Positions 1 to 6,351 of a stretch of DNA of 11,379 bases are shown here, one piece after another. Under the pieces are notes generated by a model, which worked only from the letters and a program-made list of their open reading frames with translations, had not been told where the DNA came from and made no database searches. The stretch is from the NCBI GenBank assembly GCA_028702365.1, contig JAQVOZ010000028.1, forward strand, positions 1 through 11,379, given 5' to 3'. The DNA comes from Candidatus Omnitrophota bacterium. GTDB lineage: Bacteria; Omnitrophota; Gorgyraeia; Duberdicusellales; 4484-171. Both the position numbers and the translations under genes were made by a program. The stretch's first letter is position 1; each line of letters starts with the position of its first letter.

Positions 1-43
1 TTTCTTAAAAAAACCATGGGCAAAGGGTATGGTAAGGAGGTAG
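1..43 (+). other. Possible 3' tail of an upstream gene
   Basis: The first 43 bases can be read open in one frame to a TAG at 41-43, ending in the residues MVRR, just before the next start codon. A second frame is also open from the window edge and ends with TAA at 61-63, overlapping the HlyD gene. Either could be the end of an upstream gene, for which operons of this kind suggest a regulator or a TolC-type outer membrane channel. The stretch is too short to identify anything, and it may be non-coding. Confidence 0.25.
34..40 (+). promoter_or_regulatory. Strong Shine-Dalgarno site for the HlyD-family gene
   Basis: The heptamer AAGGAGG lies 6 bases before the ATG at 47. It is the best ribosome binding site in the window, and most other genes here have weak sites or none. 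It fixes the start of the adaptor gene and suggests efficient initiation at the head of the export operon. Confidence 0.85.
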
Positions 44-46
44 CTA

Positions 47-883
47 ATGAAAAAAAGAGTTAAACTTATTGTTGTTATAACCATACTTTTGGTTGCAGCC
101 CTGGCGTCGGGCGTAATTAAATTTACTGAAGCGAAAAGGCACGAAAAACAAATCAAGGTTTCAGGTAATATCGAAGGAGATGATGTGCGTATATCTTTCA
201 GGGTTGATGGCCAGATTGTCGAATTGCTTACTGACGAAGGCAAGGTTATTAAAAGAGGTGACATAGTCGCGCGGTTAAATACCGATGAATTAAGCAAGGT
301 AAAAGCAAATGCGCAGGCGGCACTGAAAGCTGCCCAGTATAATTATGAATTGTCAAAAATAGACTACGAAAGAGCAGAAAACATGTTTAAGGCCGGGGCA
401 ATTTCTGCGCAGAAACGCGATAGCGCAAAGACTCAGTTTGATGCCGATAGTGCAAATGTAGAGCAGCTTAAAGCGCAGCTTGAGCTTGCTGATACGCGCC
501 TTGGCTTTGCTGATTTAGCCGCGCCTCTGGATGGCTTTGTCCTTGTAAAAAGTTCACTTGCCGGAGAAGTGGTTCAGCCGGGCACCCCGGTATTTACCGC
601 GATAGATTTAAACAATATCTGGGTTACAGCCTATATCAACGAAACAGATATCGGCAGGGTTAAATTAAATCAGAAAGCTTATGTAACTACTGACAGCTAT
701 CCCAATAAAAAATATTCAGGCTGGGTTTCTTTCATTAATAACGAAGCCGAATTTACTCCAAAATTCATTCAGACTACCGAAGAGAGGGTCAAATATGTTT
801 ATCGCATCAAAGTAAGAGTGGATAATTCAAGTCTGGAGCTTAAACCCGGTATGCCGGCAGACGCATATATATTTCTTGATTAA
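47..883 (+). CDS. HlyD-family membrane fusion protein (YbhG-like periplasmic adaptor)
   Basis: This 278-residue protein is the periplasmic adaptor of an export system, expected to link the inner-membrane ABC transporter encoded next to an outer-membrane channel. One membrane-anchoring helix spans about residues 6-25. It is followed by a first half biotinyl-lipoyl-like segment (about 37-80, with FRVDGQIVEL), an alanine/lysine/glutamine-rich coiled-coil hairpin (about 81-152), the second lipoyl half beginning LAAPLDGFVLV (157-167), and a C-terminal beta-barrel ending in LKPGMPADAYI. The order lipoyl, hairpin, lipoyl, barrel is typical of HlyD/EmrA/YbhG proteins, and the hairpin is short. The start is set by the AAGGAGG site. 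Its position ahead of two ATPases and two ABC-2 permeases matches the ybhGFSR order of E. coli. The exported substrate cannot be read from the sequence; drugs or other hydrophobic compounds are the usual guess for this family. Confidence 0.9.
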   Translation: MKKRVKLIVVITILLVAALASGVIKFTEAKRHEKQIKVSGNIEGDDVRISFRVDGQIVELLTDEGKVIKRGDIVARLNTDELSKVKANAQAALKAAQYNYELSKIDYERAENMFKAGAISAQKRDSAKTQFDADSANVEQLKAQLELADTRLGFADLAAPLDGFVLVKSSLAGEVVQPGTPVFTAIDLNNIWVTAYINETDIGRVKLNQKAYVTTDSYPNKKYSGWVSFINNEAEFTPKFIQTTEERVKYVYRIKVRVDNSSLELKPGMPADAYIFLD

Positions 884-1009
884 CGTTATGCGTTGAACGG
901 TTACGCCGCTTGTTTCGTCAAGCGGTTAAGTTATACGTTTAACGCAACCAATATGAGCTCGCTGGTCCGAAGCTGGCAGGCAACCGCAACCGATAGACGA
1001 ATAACGAAT
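884..1009 (+). repeat. Dispersed intergenic repeat, copy A
   Basis: This 126-base non-coding insert separates the adaptor gene from the first ATPase gene. About 90 bases of it (roughly 901-990) align, with many substitutions, to the reverse complement of the 9472-9641 spacer. Shared blocks in the same order include GTTTCGTC (912-919), AACGCAACC (941-949), AGCTCGC near 957-963, CCGAAGCTGGCAGG (967-980, exact over 14 bases) and CGCAACC (985-991). The left half folds into a long hairpin (listed separately). An ATG at 893 is in frame with the ATPase, but the 39 residues it would add look like translated repeat and match no ABC domain. The repeat runs up to the ATG at 1010 without a recognisable ribosome binding site. 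It has no coding content and resembles REP- or MITE-type elements, though its class is unknown. Confidence 0.75.
890..945 (+). other. Two-part stem-loop inside repeat copy A
   Basis: An outer stem pairs GCGTTGAACG (890-899) with CGTTTAACGC (936-945): 10 pairs, one of them G-T. Nested inside, CCGCTTG (906-912) pairs with CAAGCGG (919-925) around the 6-base loop TTTCGT. No U-tract follows, so it is not a standard intrinsic terminator. In an RNA spanning the adaptor and ATPase genes it could stabilise or process the message, or weaken read-through. That role is inferred only from the pairing. Confidence 0.6.
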
Positions 1010-1756
1010 ATGATTACCATTAAAACCCAAAACCTCAGCCGTAAATTCGGACAGCTTACCGCATTGGATAACTTAAACCTGGAAATACCTGAAGGGGAAA
1101 TTTTCGGCTTGGTTGGCCCTGATGGAGCAGGTAAAACTACGACAATGCGCCTTTTAACCGGCATACTTGATCCAAGCCAAGGCGAAGCCTGGGTTTACAA
1201 CAAACATACCGTGAAAGAAGCTGAGGCTCTTAAGGAAAATATCGCTTATATGTCCCAGCGTTTCGGGCTTTATGAGGAATTAACCGTTATTGAAAATATA
1301 AATTTTTATGCCGATGTCTATGGCGTTGTCAAAGAAAAACGCAGCGAAACAATTGACCGCCTTCTTTCATTTTCCGGGCTTCTTCCTTTTAAGCAGCGTT
1401 TCGCAGGAAAACTTTCCGGAGGCATGAAGCAGAAATTGGGGCTTGCCTGTGCGCTTATTCATACCCCAAGGGTGCTTTTTTTAGATGAACCTACAAACGG
1501 AGTTGACCCGGTATCCCGGCGGGATTTCTGGAACATACTCTATGATCTGCTTAGGGAAAAAGTTACCATATTCTGTTCTACCTGTTATCTCGACGAAGCT
1601 GAACGGTGCCGCAGAGTGGGCCTCTTACATAAAGGCAAGTTGCTACGCTGCGATTCTCCTGAGGCGATTAAAAAAGAGTGTAATACCAAAACTCTTGAGG
1701 AAGCGTTTATTAAAATAATTAAAGAATATGAGGAACGGGTGGCGGGTGATAAATAG
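1010..1756 (+). CDS. ABC transporter ATPase, first half of a split YbhF-type pair, with altered H-loop
   Basis: This 248-residue nucleotide-binding protein powers the adjacent ABC-2 permeases from the cytoplasmic face. Visible motifs are Walker A GPDGAGKT (36-43), Q-loop Gln83 in YMSQRFGLYEELTV, signature LSGGMKQ (135-141), Walker B VLFLDEP (155-161) with Glu160 present, and D-loop GVDP. The GPDGAGKT form and the YMSQRFGLYEELTV stretch are typical of the N-terminal half of YbhF. The H-loop reads STCYLDEAERC: Cys192 (codon TGT at 1583-1585) stands where the switch histidine is expected. The ATG at 1010 is chosen because the ABC fold begins directly there (MITIKTQNLSRKFG); an in-frame ATG at 893 lies inside a repeat. 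No Shine-Dalgarno sequence precedes 1010. Its likely partner is the ATPase at 1856, and it may be the less active member of the pair. Confidence 0.9.
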   Translation: MITIKTQNLSRKFGQLTALDNLNLEIPEGEIFGLVGPDGAGKTTTMRLLTGILDPSQGEAWVYNKHTVKEAEALKENIAYMSQRFGLYEELTVIENINFYADVYGVVKEKRSETIDRLLSFSGLLPFKQRFAGKLSGGMKQKLGLACALIHTPRVLFLDEPTNGVDPVSRRDFWNILYDLLREKVTIFCSTCYLDEAERCRRVGLLHKGKLLRCDSPEAIKKECNTKTLEEAFIKIIKEYEERVAGDK

Positions 1757-1855
1757 CAGATGGCAGATTTCAGATAGGATATATCTGTAATTGCTATTTG
1801 CTCGCTCTTTACAAGCGTAAGCAAGTCAAAGGGCAATCTGCCACCCAACAAAATT
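1757..1855 (+). repeat. Inverted-repeat spacer between the two ATPase genes
   Basis: This 99-base non-coding spacer is bounded by a 9-base perfect inverted repeat, TGGCAGATT (1761-1769) and AATCTGCCA (1835-1843). Inside it, CAGATA (1771-1776) pairs with TATCTG (1782-1787) around 5 bases. An imperfect hairpin joins TTGCTCGC (1798-1805) to GCGTAAGCAA (1815-1824). The whole spacer could fold as one branched structure. No gene or Shine-Dalgarno site is visible, and the ATPase start codon follows only 12 bases after the right arm. It does not obviously align with the 884-1009 repeat, so it may be a different element family. Its presence splits what is a single reading frame in YbhF. Confidence 0.6.
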
Positions 1856-2803
1856 ATGGATATAGCCGTAAGCGTTTCTAACCTCGAAAAAAGATTCGGG
1901 GATTTCATTGCGGTAAATAAAATTAACTTTGAAGTTAAGCAGGGAGAGATTTTTGGTTTTTTAGGCCCTAATGGCGCGGGAAAATCTACAACCATAAGAA
2001 TGCTTTGCGGAATAATATCTCCCACTTCAGGCACGGGGCACGTTGGAGGGTTTGATATTACAAAAGAACAGCATAAAATCAAAGAACATATCGGATACAT
2101 GTCGCAAAAATTTTCTCTTTATAACGATTTAACCGTAGAAGAAAACATTAATTTCTATAGCGGCATATATAAAATCCCCAAAAGCGAAAAACCGGAAAGG
2201 CTTGAAAAAGTCATCCACGCAGCCGGCCTTGAAGGAATGGGCTCGCGCCTTACTTCAACTCTTGCCGGAGGATGGAAGCAGCGCTTAGCTCTCGGTTGCG
2301 CGCTTTTGCATAAGCCGAAAATAATATTTCTGGATGAGCCTACGTCAGGAGTTGACCCTATAACCAGGGCAAGTTTCTGGGACACGATTAAAAGGCTTGC
2401 CGAGATGGGCATGACTGTTTTTATAACTACGCATTATATGGATGAGGCGGAAAATACAAACCGTATGGTTTTGATTTATCACGGGACAATTATTGCCATG
2501 GGAACACCTTCCGAAATGAAGACTAAATATATGGCAAATGAAGTGCTTGATATAACAGTGCCTGATTCCCAGAACTGGCTGGAGAGGGTTTCGAAAATTC
2601 CCAGCGTAAAAGAAGCAGCGCTTTTCGGGGCCAATATCCATGCGGTTGTATATGATAGTAACAAAGCTAAACCGGCAATAGAGCAATTTTTTAAGGCGGA
2701 AGGCATAAAAATGTACCGGATAGATAAAATCCTTCCTTCCCTGGAAGACGTATTTGTTTCACTGATAGAAAACTATGATAAAACAGAGCCTAAAAAGAAT
2801 TAA
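1856..2803 (+). CDS. ABC transporter ATPase, second half of a split YbhF-type pair
   Basis: This 315-residue ATPase has Walker A GPNGAGKS (37-44), Q-loop Gln84 in YMSQKFSLYNDLTV, signature LAGGWKQR (136-143), Walker B IIFLDEP (156-162), D-loop GVDP, and an intact H-loop histidine, His193, in ITTHYMDEAE. The LAGGWKQRLALGCALLH stretch is characteristic of the C-terminal half of YbhF. About 90 residues after the core form the accessory domain common in ABC-2 exporter ATPases, ending PSLEDVFVSLIENY. With the preceding ATPase it should form a heterodimer under the two permeases. No Shine-Dalgarno sequence precedes the ATG at 1856; the N-terminus MDIAVSVSNLEKRFG begins exactly as ABC domains do. 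Its last 29 bases overlap the next gene in another frame, suggesting translational coupling. Confidence 0.92.
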   Translation: MDIAVSVSNLEKRFGDFIAVNKINFEVKQGEIFGFLGPNGAGKSTTIRMLCGIISPTSGTGHVGGFDITKEQHKIKEHIGYMSQKFSLYNDLTVEENINFYSGIYKIPKSEKPERLEKVIHAAGLEGMGSRLTSTLAGGWKQRLALGCALLHKPKIIFLDEPTSGVDPITRASFWDTIKRLAEMGMTVFITTHYMDEAENTNRMVLIYHGTIIAMGTPSEMKTKYMANEVLDITVPDSQNWLERVSKIPSVKEAALFGANIHAVVYDSNKAKPAIEQFFKAEGIKMYRIDKILPSLEDVFVSLIENYDKTEPKKN

Positions 2804-3917
2804 TGCAATAGCCTGGAAAGAATTTGTGCAGATTAAGCGCGACCCAAGGAGCTTGGCGCTTGCCTTAGGTATCCCGGTGTTTTTGCTTTTAATTTTCGGT
2901 TACGGTTTAAGCCTTGACATCGACCATGTGCCTACGATTGTCTGGAATCAGGATGCATCATCCCAGGTCAGCCGCGATTTCCTGCTTAATTTTAAAAACT
3001 CCAAATACTTTAAAATAGCCGGCTATACTGACAATTACCGGGACATAGAGAGAATGATAAATAATGGGGGAGCAATGTTGGCCTTGATTATTCCGAAAGA
3101 TTTTTCTCATTATGTTGAATCCGGAAAAACCGCCCCCTTGCAATTAATTACTGATGGAAGCGACGCTAATACTGCTACTATAGCCATGGGCTATGTGCGT
3201 TCTGTGGTCGCAGGATATAACGTCCAGCTTTTAACCAAAACTTTCAATCAAAAAGGATTAAACTTTTCGCAGTCCTTGGATGTCCGGCCCAGGATTTGGT
3301 TTAATGAAGGCCTTGTCAGCACCTGGTTTATAACCCCGGGTGTTATTGCGATGATAATAATGATTATTTCCGCTCTGCTTACTTCCTTAACTGTTGCCCG
3401 GGAATGGGAAAGAGGGACGATGGAGCAGCTTATTTCTACACCTGTAAAAGCGCCGGAACTGATTATCGGTAAATTCATTCCGTATTTTACAATTGCCTTT
3501 TTCGACCTTTTAATTGGCTTGGTTATGGCAAGATTTTTGTTCGATGTCCCGTTTAGAGGGAGTTATCTCTTACTTTTTTTCTTAAGCGCGCTTTTTTTAA
3601 CCGGCGCCTTATCGCAAGGTATCATAATTTCTGTTGTTGCTAAAAGCCAGCTTATGGCATGCCAGCTGGCAGCGCTTACCACACTGCTTCCCACCATACT
3701 TTTATCCGGATTTATATACCCGATTTTCAATATGCCTAAAGCTTTGCAGGTTGTTACTTATTTTATTCCTGCGCGTTACTATATAGTTGTATTGCGCGAT
3801 TTGTTTTTAAAAGGTAACGGCATAGTTACCTTGTGGGACGAAGCTCTTTTTTTATTTTTGTTTGCGTTTGTTATGCTTTTTTTGGCAGTAAGGAAATTCA
3901 AAAAAAGGGTGGCATAA
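2775..3917 (+). CDS. ABC-2 type permease, first of two (YbhS-like)
   Basis: This 380-residue inner-membrane protein forms one half of the export channel. After a cytoplasmic amphipathic start (AIAWKEFVQIKRDPRS, 11-26) there is one membrane helix (about 27-45), a large periplasmic domain (about 46-180), then five helices near 183-207, 234-255, 263-287, 294-316 and 355-373. The cytoplasmic loop REWERGTMEQLISTPV (209-224) is the conserved ATPase-coupling segment of ABC-2 permeases, and PGVIAMI (188-194) and LSGFIYP (310-316) are also typical. The ATG at 2775 lies inside the upstream ATPase gene and gives the expected N-terminus, so the 29-base overlap is likely real and initiation re-uses terminating ribosomes; no Shine-Dalgarno site is seen. 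The next permease starts 2 bases after its stop. Confidence 0.92.
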   Translation: MIKQSLKRINAIAWKEFVQIKRDPRSLALALGIPVFLLLIFGYGLSLDIDHVPTIVWNQDASSQVSRDFLLNFKNSKYFKIAGYTDNYRDIERMINNGGAMLALIIPKDFSHYVESGKTAPLQLITDGSDANTATIAMGYVRSVVAGYNVQLLTKTFNQKGLNFSQSLDVRPRIWFNEGLVSTWFITPGVIAMIIMIISALLTSLTVAREWERGTMEQLISTPVKAPELIIGKFIPYFTIAFFDLLIGLVMARFLFDVPFRGSYLLLFFLSALFLTGALSQGIIISVVAKSQLMACQLAALTTLLPTILLSGFIYPIFNMPKALQVVTYFIPARYYIVVLRDLFLKGNGIVTLWDEALFLFLFAFVMLFLAVRKFKKRVA

Positions 3918-3919
3918 GC

Positions 3920-5047
3920 GTGTTTGAACGAATAAAATCTATCTTAATAAAAGAATTTAAGCAGATTTTCCGCGACCCGCGGATGAAAACAGTTATTTTT
4001 GTAAGTCCGCTTATTCAGATAATTATTTTCGGATATGCCGCCAACAAGGATATAAACTACGTTCCAACTGCAATCTATGATAAAGATAATACCGTAGAAA
4101 GCCGCGAGTTGCTTCGCAGATTTACCTATTCAAAATATTTCGTTCCGGAACGCTATATTTCTACCGATAAAGAACAAAACTATGTTCTTAACAAGGGAGA
4201 TACCGCTGTGGTTATACATATAGACCGGGGTTTTGGCCGTCATATCAATGCGGACAAAGATGCTCAGCTTCAGCTTGCTTTTGACGGCACAGATTCAAAT
4301 ACCGCAATGGTTGTGATGGGCTACGCCAATACGATTGTAAGTACGTATCAGCAGGATTTAATAAAAGAGCGCGCTGAGGCAAAAGGCATTACCAAGCCGG
4401 TATCAAATGTAGACTTAAGGGACCGTGCCTGGTTTAACGGCAACCTGATTTCAAGGAATTATTATCTTCCCGGGGTAATCGCAACCATTGTAACTATGAT
4501 GTCTCTTTTATTAAGCGCTATGGCTATAGTGAAAGAAAAAGAAATAGGCACAATGGAGCAGCTAATTGTAAGCCCCCTAAAACCCATCGAGCTTATTATC
4601 GGAAAACTTCTTCCTTTTGCGTTGATTGCGCTTATACAAATCATCCTTATTACTACACTGGGCGTGCTCTGGTTCCATATACCGCTAAGAGGAAACTTGC
4701 TTTTACTATTATTTTCTACCTGCATATATTTATTTACGACCTTAGGCATAGGCCTTTTTATTTCTACGGTATCTTCTACCCAGCAGGAAGCAATGATGTC
4801 TGTTTTTCTTTTTTATATGCCTGCGGTCCTCCTTTCCGGATTTGCTTATCCGATAGCCAATATGCCCAAAATTATCCAGAATTTTACGCTTATCAACCCA
4901 TTGCGATATTTTATGGTCGTCATACGAAGCATTTTTTTAAAAGGGGTGGGCTTGGAAGTCCTTTGGACGCAGCTTGTTCCGCTTGTATTTATCGGGCTTT
5001 GCGTTATTACATTAAGCGCAGCCAGATTCCGTAAGAGTCTGGGATGA
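3920..5047 (+). CDS. ABC-2 type permease, second of two (YbhR-like)
   Basis: This 375-residue protein is a paralogue of the preceding permease, with the same plan: RIKSILIKEFKQIFRDPRM, one membrane helix (about 24-41), a periplasmic domain (about 42-180), then about five helices. The coupling loop is EKEIGTMEQLIVSPLKPIEL (206-225), and LSGFAYP recurs at 305-311. GTG at 3920 is preferred as start because it comes 2 bases after the upstream stop and gives an N-terminus matching the paralogue; an in-frame ATG at 3833 would add 29 residues that are only an out-of-frame reading of the first permease's end. A weak GGGTGG (3907-3912) lies 7 bases upstream. Two related but distinct permeases with two distinct ATPases suggest a heteromeric exporter. 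The stop overlaps the next start as ATGA. Confidence 0.92.
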   Translation: MFERIKSILIKEFKQIFRDPRMKTVIFVSPLIQIIIFGYAANKDINYVPTAIYDKDNTVESRELLRRFTYSKYFVPERYISTDKEQNYVLNKGDTAVVIHIDRGFGRHINADKDAQLQLAFDGTDSNTAMVVMGYANTIVSTYQQDLIKERAEAKGITKPVSNVDLRDRAWFNGNLISRNYYLPGVIATIVTMMSLLLSAMAIVKEKEIGTMEQLIVSPLKPIELIIGKLLPFALIALIQIILITTLGVLWFHIPLRGNLLLLLFSTCIYLFTTLGIGLFISTVSSTQQEAMMSVFLFYMPAVLLSGFAYPIANMPKIIQNFTLINPLRYFMVVIRSIFLKGVGLEVLWTQLVPLVFIGLCVITLSAARFRKSLG

Positions 5048-5727
5048 TTTCAGGGCTAGCCAAAAGCAGCAAAAAAAATTGTATTTTCATTAAGCGGAGT
5101 TATAATAGAAACCCAAATAATATTATGGTATACAATGTAATTTTTATAATACTTTTATCCGGTTTTTGTCCTTTGGCTTTTGCGCAAAACGCAGAATCCC
5201 AGGTAAAAGCTGCAGCCGGTACGTCCCGTGATATTTTAACGCAATCAATAGAGGATGCAGTTAAAAAAGCAATAAAAGATACAGAAGCTGAAAACGCAAG
5301 AGAACAGGAAATTAACGCGCGTGAGCTTTCAGTAAAACTGGTTTCTGCAATGGATGATTGGTTTTCCGGGATAAAGGGAGGAAGGACAAAAGAGCTTAAC
5401 AAATTGCAGCACCATGACTGGTCGGAGCTAAAAAAATTCCCTTCGCCGCTTCCCTATGATTACTATTTGAAAAAATTTACTTATACGATAACAAAAAGCG
5501 ATATTGCGCTGACAGATTCAATAGTTAACCCATATAAGGCTTTTGTTACGATAGAGGAGAAGCTTTATGTTGAAGGGTATCATTCTACTGACGCCGCTGA
5601 TGTTAACCAATATCATTTTACCGTTATTACTCCTATCGACCTTCAGTTAGAATACCGCGACGGCATGTTTTCGATTGTAGAAACCAAATACGACCAACCC
5701 GTCATGGAGCGTGGCTGGTCTAAATAA
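5044..5727 (+). CDS. Unrecognised secreted protein, last gene of the export operon
   Basis: I do not recognise this 227-residue protein. Its start ATG (5044) overlaps the permease stop in an ATGA junction. That start gives a long basic leader (1-28), a hydrophobic segment (about 29-44) and a signal peptidase I-like site, AFA before Gln48. An internal ATG at 5125 (Met28) would give a more normal-length signal peptide and could be the true start. There is no proper lipobox around Cys42. The mature part begins with a charged, probably helical region (about 62-100, rich in Glu, Lys and Ala). A mixed alpha/beta region of about 110-220 follows, including YYLKKFTYTITKSDIAL and alternating strands such as YKAFVTIEEKLYVEGY. 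It could be a small NTF2-like or lipid-handling fold, but that is a guess. Its place in the operon suggests a periplasmic partner of the exporter. Confidence 0.75.
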   Translation: MISGLAKSSKKNCIFIKRSYNRNPNNIMVYNVIFIILLSGFCPLAFAQNAESQVKAAAGTSRDILTQSIEDAVKKAIKDTEAENAREQEINARELSVKLVSAMDDWFSGIKGGRTKELNKLQHHDWSELKKFPSPLPYDYYLKKFTYTITKSDIALTDSIVNPYKAFVTIEEKLYVEGYHSTDAADVNQYHFTVITPIDLQLEYRDGMFSIVETKYDQPVMERGWSK

Positions 5728-5736
5728 AAACCACCA

Positions 5737-6351
5737 GTGCAAGAACCAATAATTTTCAACCAAATAAACGTTGATTTGCCGCTAGGCAATATCTATAAAC
5801 GCCTGGGCTATAAAAACGGTACAACAATACTCTCCGAAAGCCGTCAAAAGGAAACGGAAAAGATAATTAACGACACTCTGCCGCTCGTTGCACTTAAGGG
5901 CTGCGCATTGGTTGAAACAGTTAACAAGGAACGTGAAATAATGCACATAGGAAATTTTTCAATTACCAGCAGGCTTTTGTCTTCTTTACTTCGTGACAGC
6001 AATGAAATTTTTTTATGTGCGGCAACAGCAGGTGAAAAAATAATGAAAGAAATAAAAGAATGCAGCAAAACTGATTTAACGCGCGCAGTTATTCTTGATG
6101 CTGTAGCCAGCGAAATGACAGATGCCGGATTTGAATGGATAATAAATTATTATAACCGGCAATTAATAAGGACGGGCAAGCGCCTTACGGACAAACGTAT
6201 TTCCTGCGGTTACGCTGATTTTGCGATTGAGAACCAGAAAAAAATTTATGATTTACTTAAACTTAACAAAATCGGCATAGAAATTACGCAGCAGTTTATG
6301 CTTGTCCCGGAAAAATCAGCAACTGCTGTTTTAGGGATTGTTAAATTATGA
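5737..6351 (+). CDS. Stand-alone MetH reactivation domain protein (vitamin B12-dependent methionine synthase activation domain)
   Basis: This 204-residue protein resembles the C-terminal SAM-binding activation domain that is fused to MetH in E. coli. That domain helps reduce and re-methylate the cobalamin cofactor, with SAM as methyl donor, after it oxidises to cob(II)alamin. Supporting segments are ATAGEKI (96-102), DAVASEMTDAG (121-131), and especially RISCGYADF (154-162) followed by LLKLNKIGIEITQQFMLVP (173-191) and PEKSATAVLGI (191-201). These correspond to the R-x-S-P-G-Y and P-x-x-S-x-x-x-x-x-G region of the family; Cys157 replaces the usual proline. A split arrangement like this is known from Thermotoga maritima (TM0268/TM0269). 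The only sensible start is GTG at 5737, 9 bases after the previous stop and without a clear ribosome binding site. Its stop overlaps the metH start, implying coupled, roughly equal synthesis. Confidence 0.87.
   Translation: MQEPIIFNQINVDLPLGNIYKRLGYKNGTTILSESRQKETEKIINDTLPLVALKGCALVETVNKEREIMHIGNFSITSRLLSSLLRDSNEIFLCAATAGEKIMKEIKECSKTDLTRAVILDAVASEMTDAGFEWIINYYNRQLIRTGKRLTDKRISCGYADFAIENQKKIYDLLKLNKIGIEITQQFMLVPEKSATAVLGIVKL

Noticed and set aside
893..1009. N-terminal extension of the first ATPase from an in-frame ATG at 893
   Set aside because: The 39 extra residues are translated from the dispersed repeat and hairpin, and the ABC fold begins exactly at Met40 (1010).
3833..3919. N-terminal extension of the second permease from the ATG at 3833
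   Set aside because: It overlaps the first permease's last helix in another frame. GTG at 3920, two bases after the stop, gives the N-terminus expected from the paralogous permease.
6200..6351. Cobalamin or SAM riboswitch ahead of metH
   Set aside because: The genes overlap, leaving no leader, and I saw no B12-box or SAM-riboswitch core upstream of the activation gene either.
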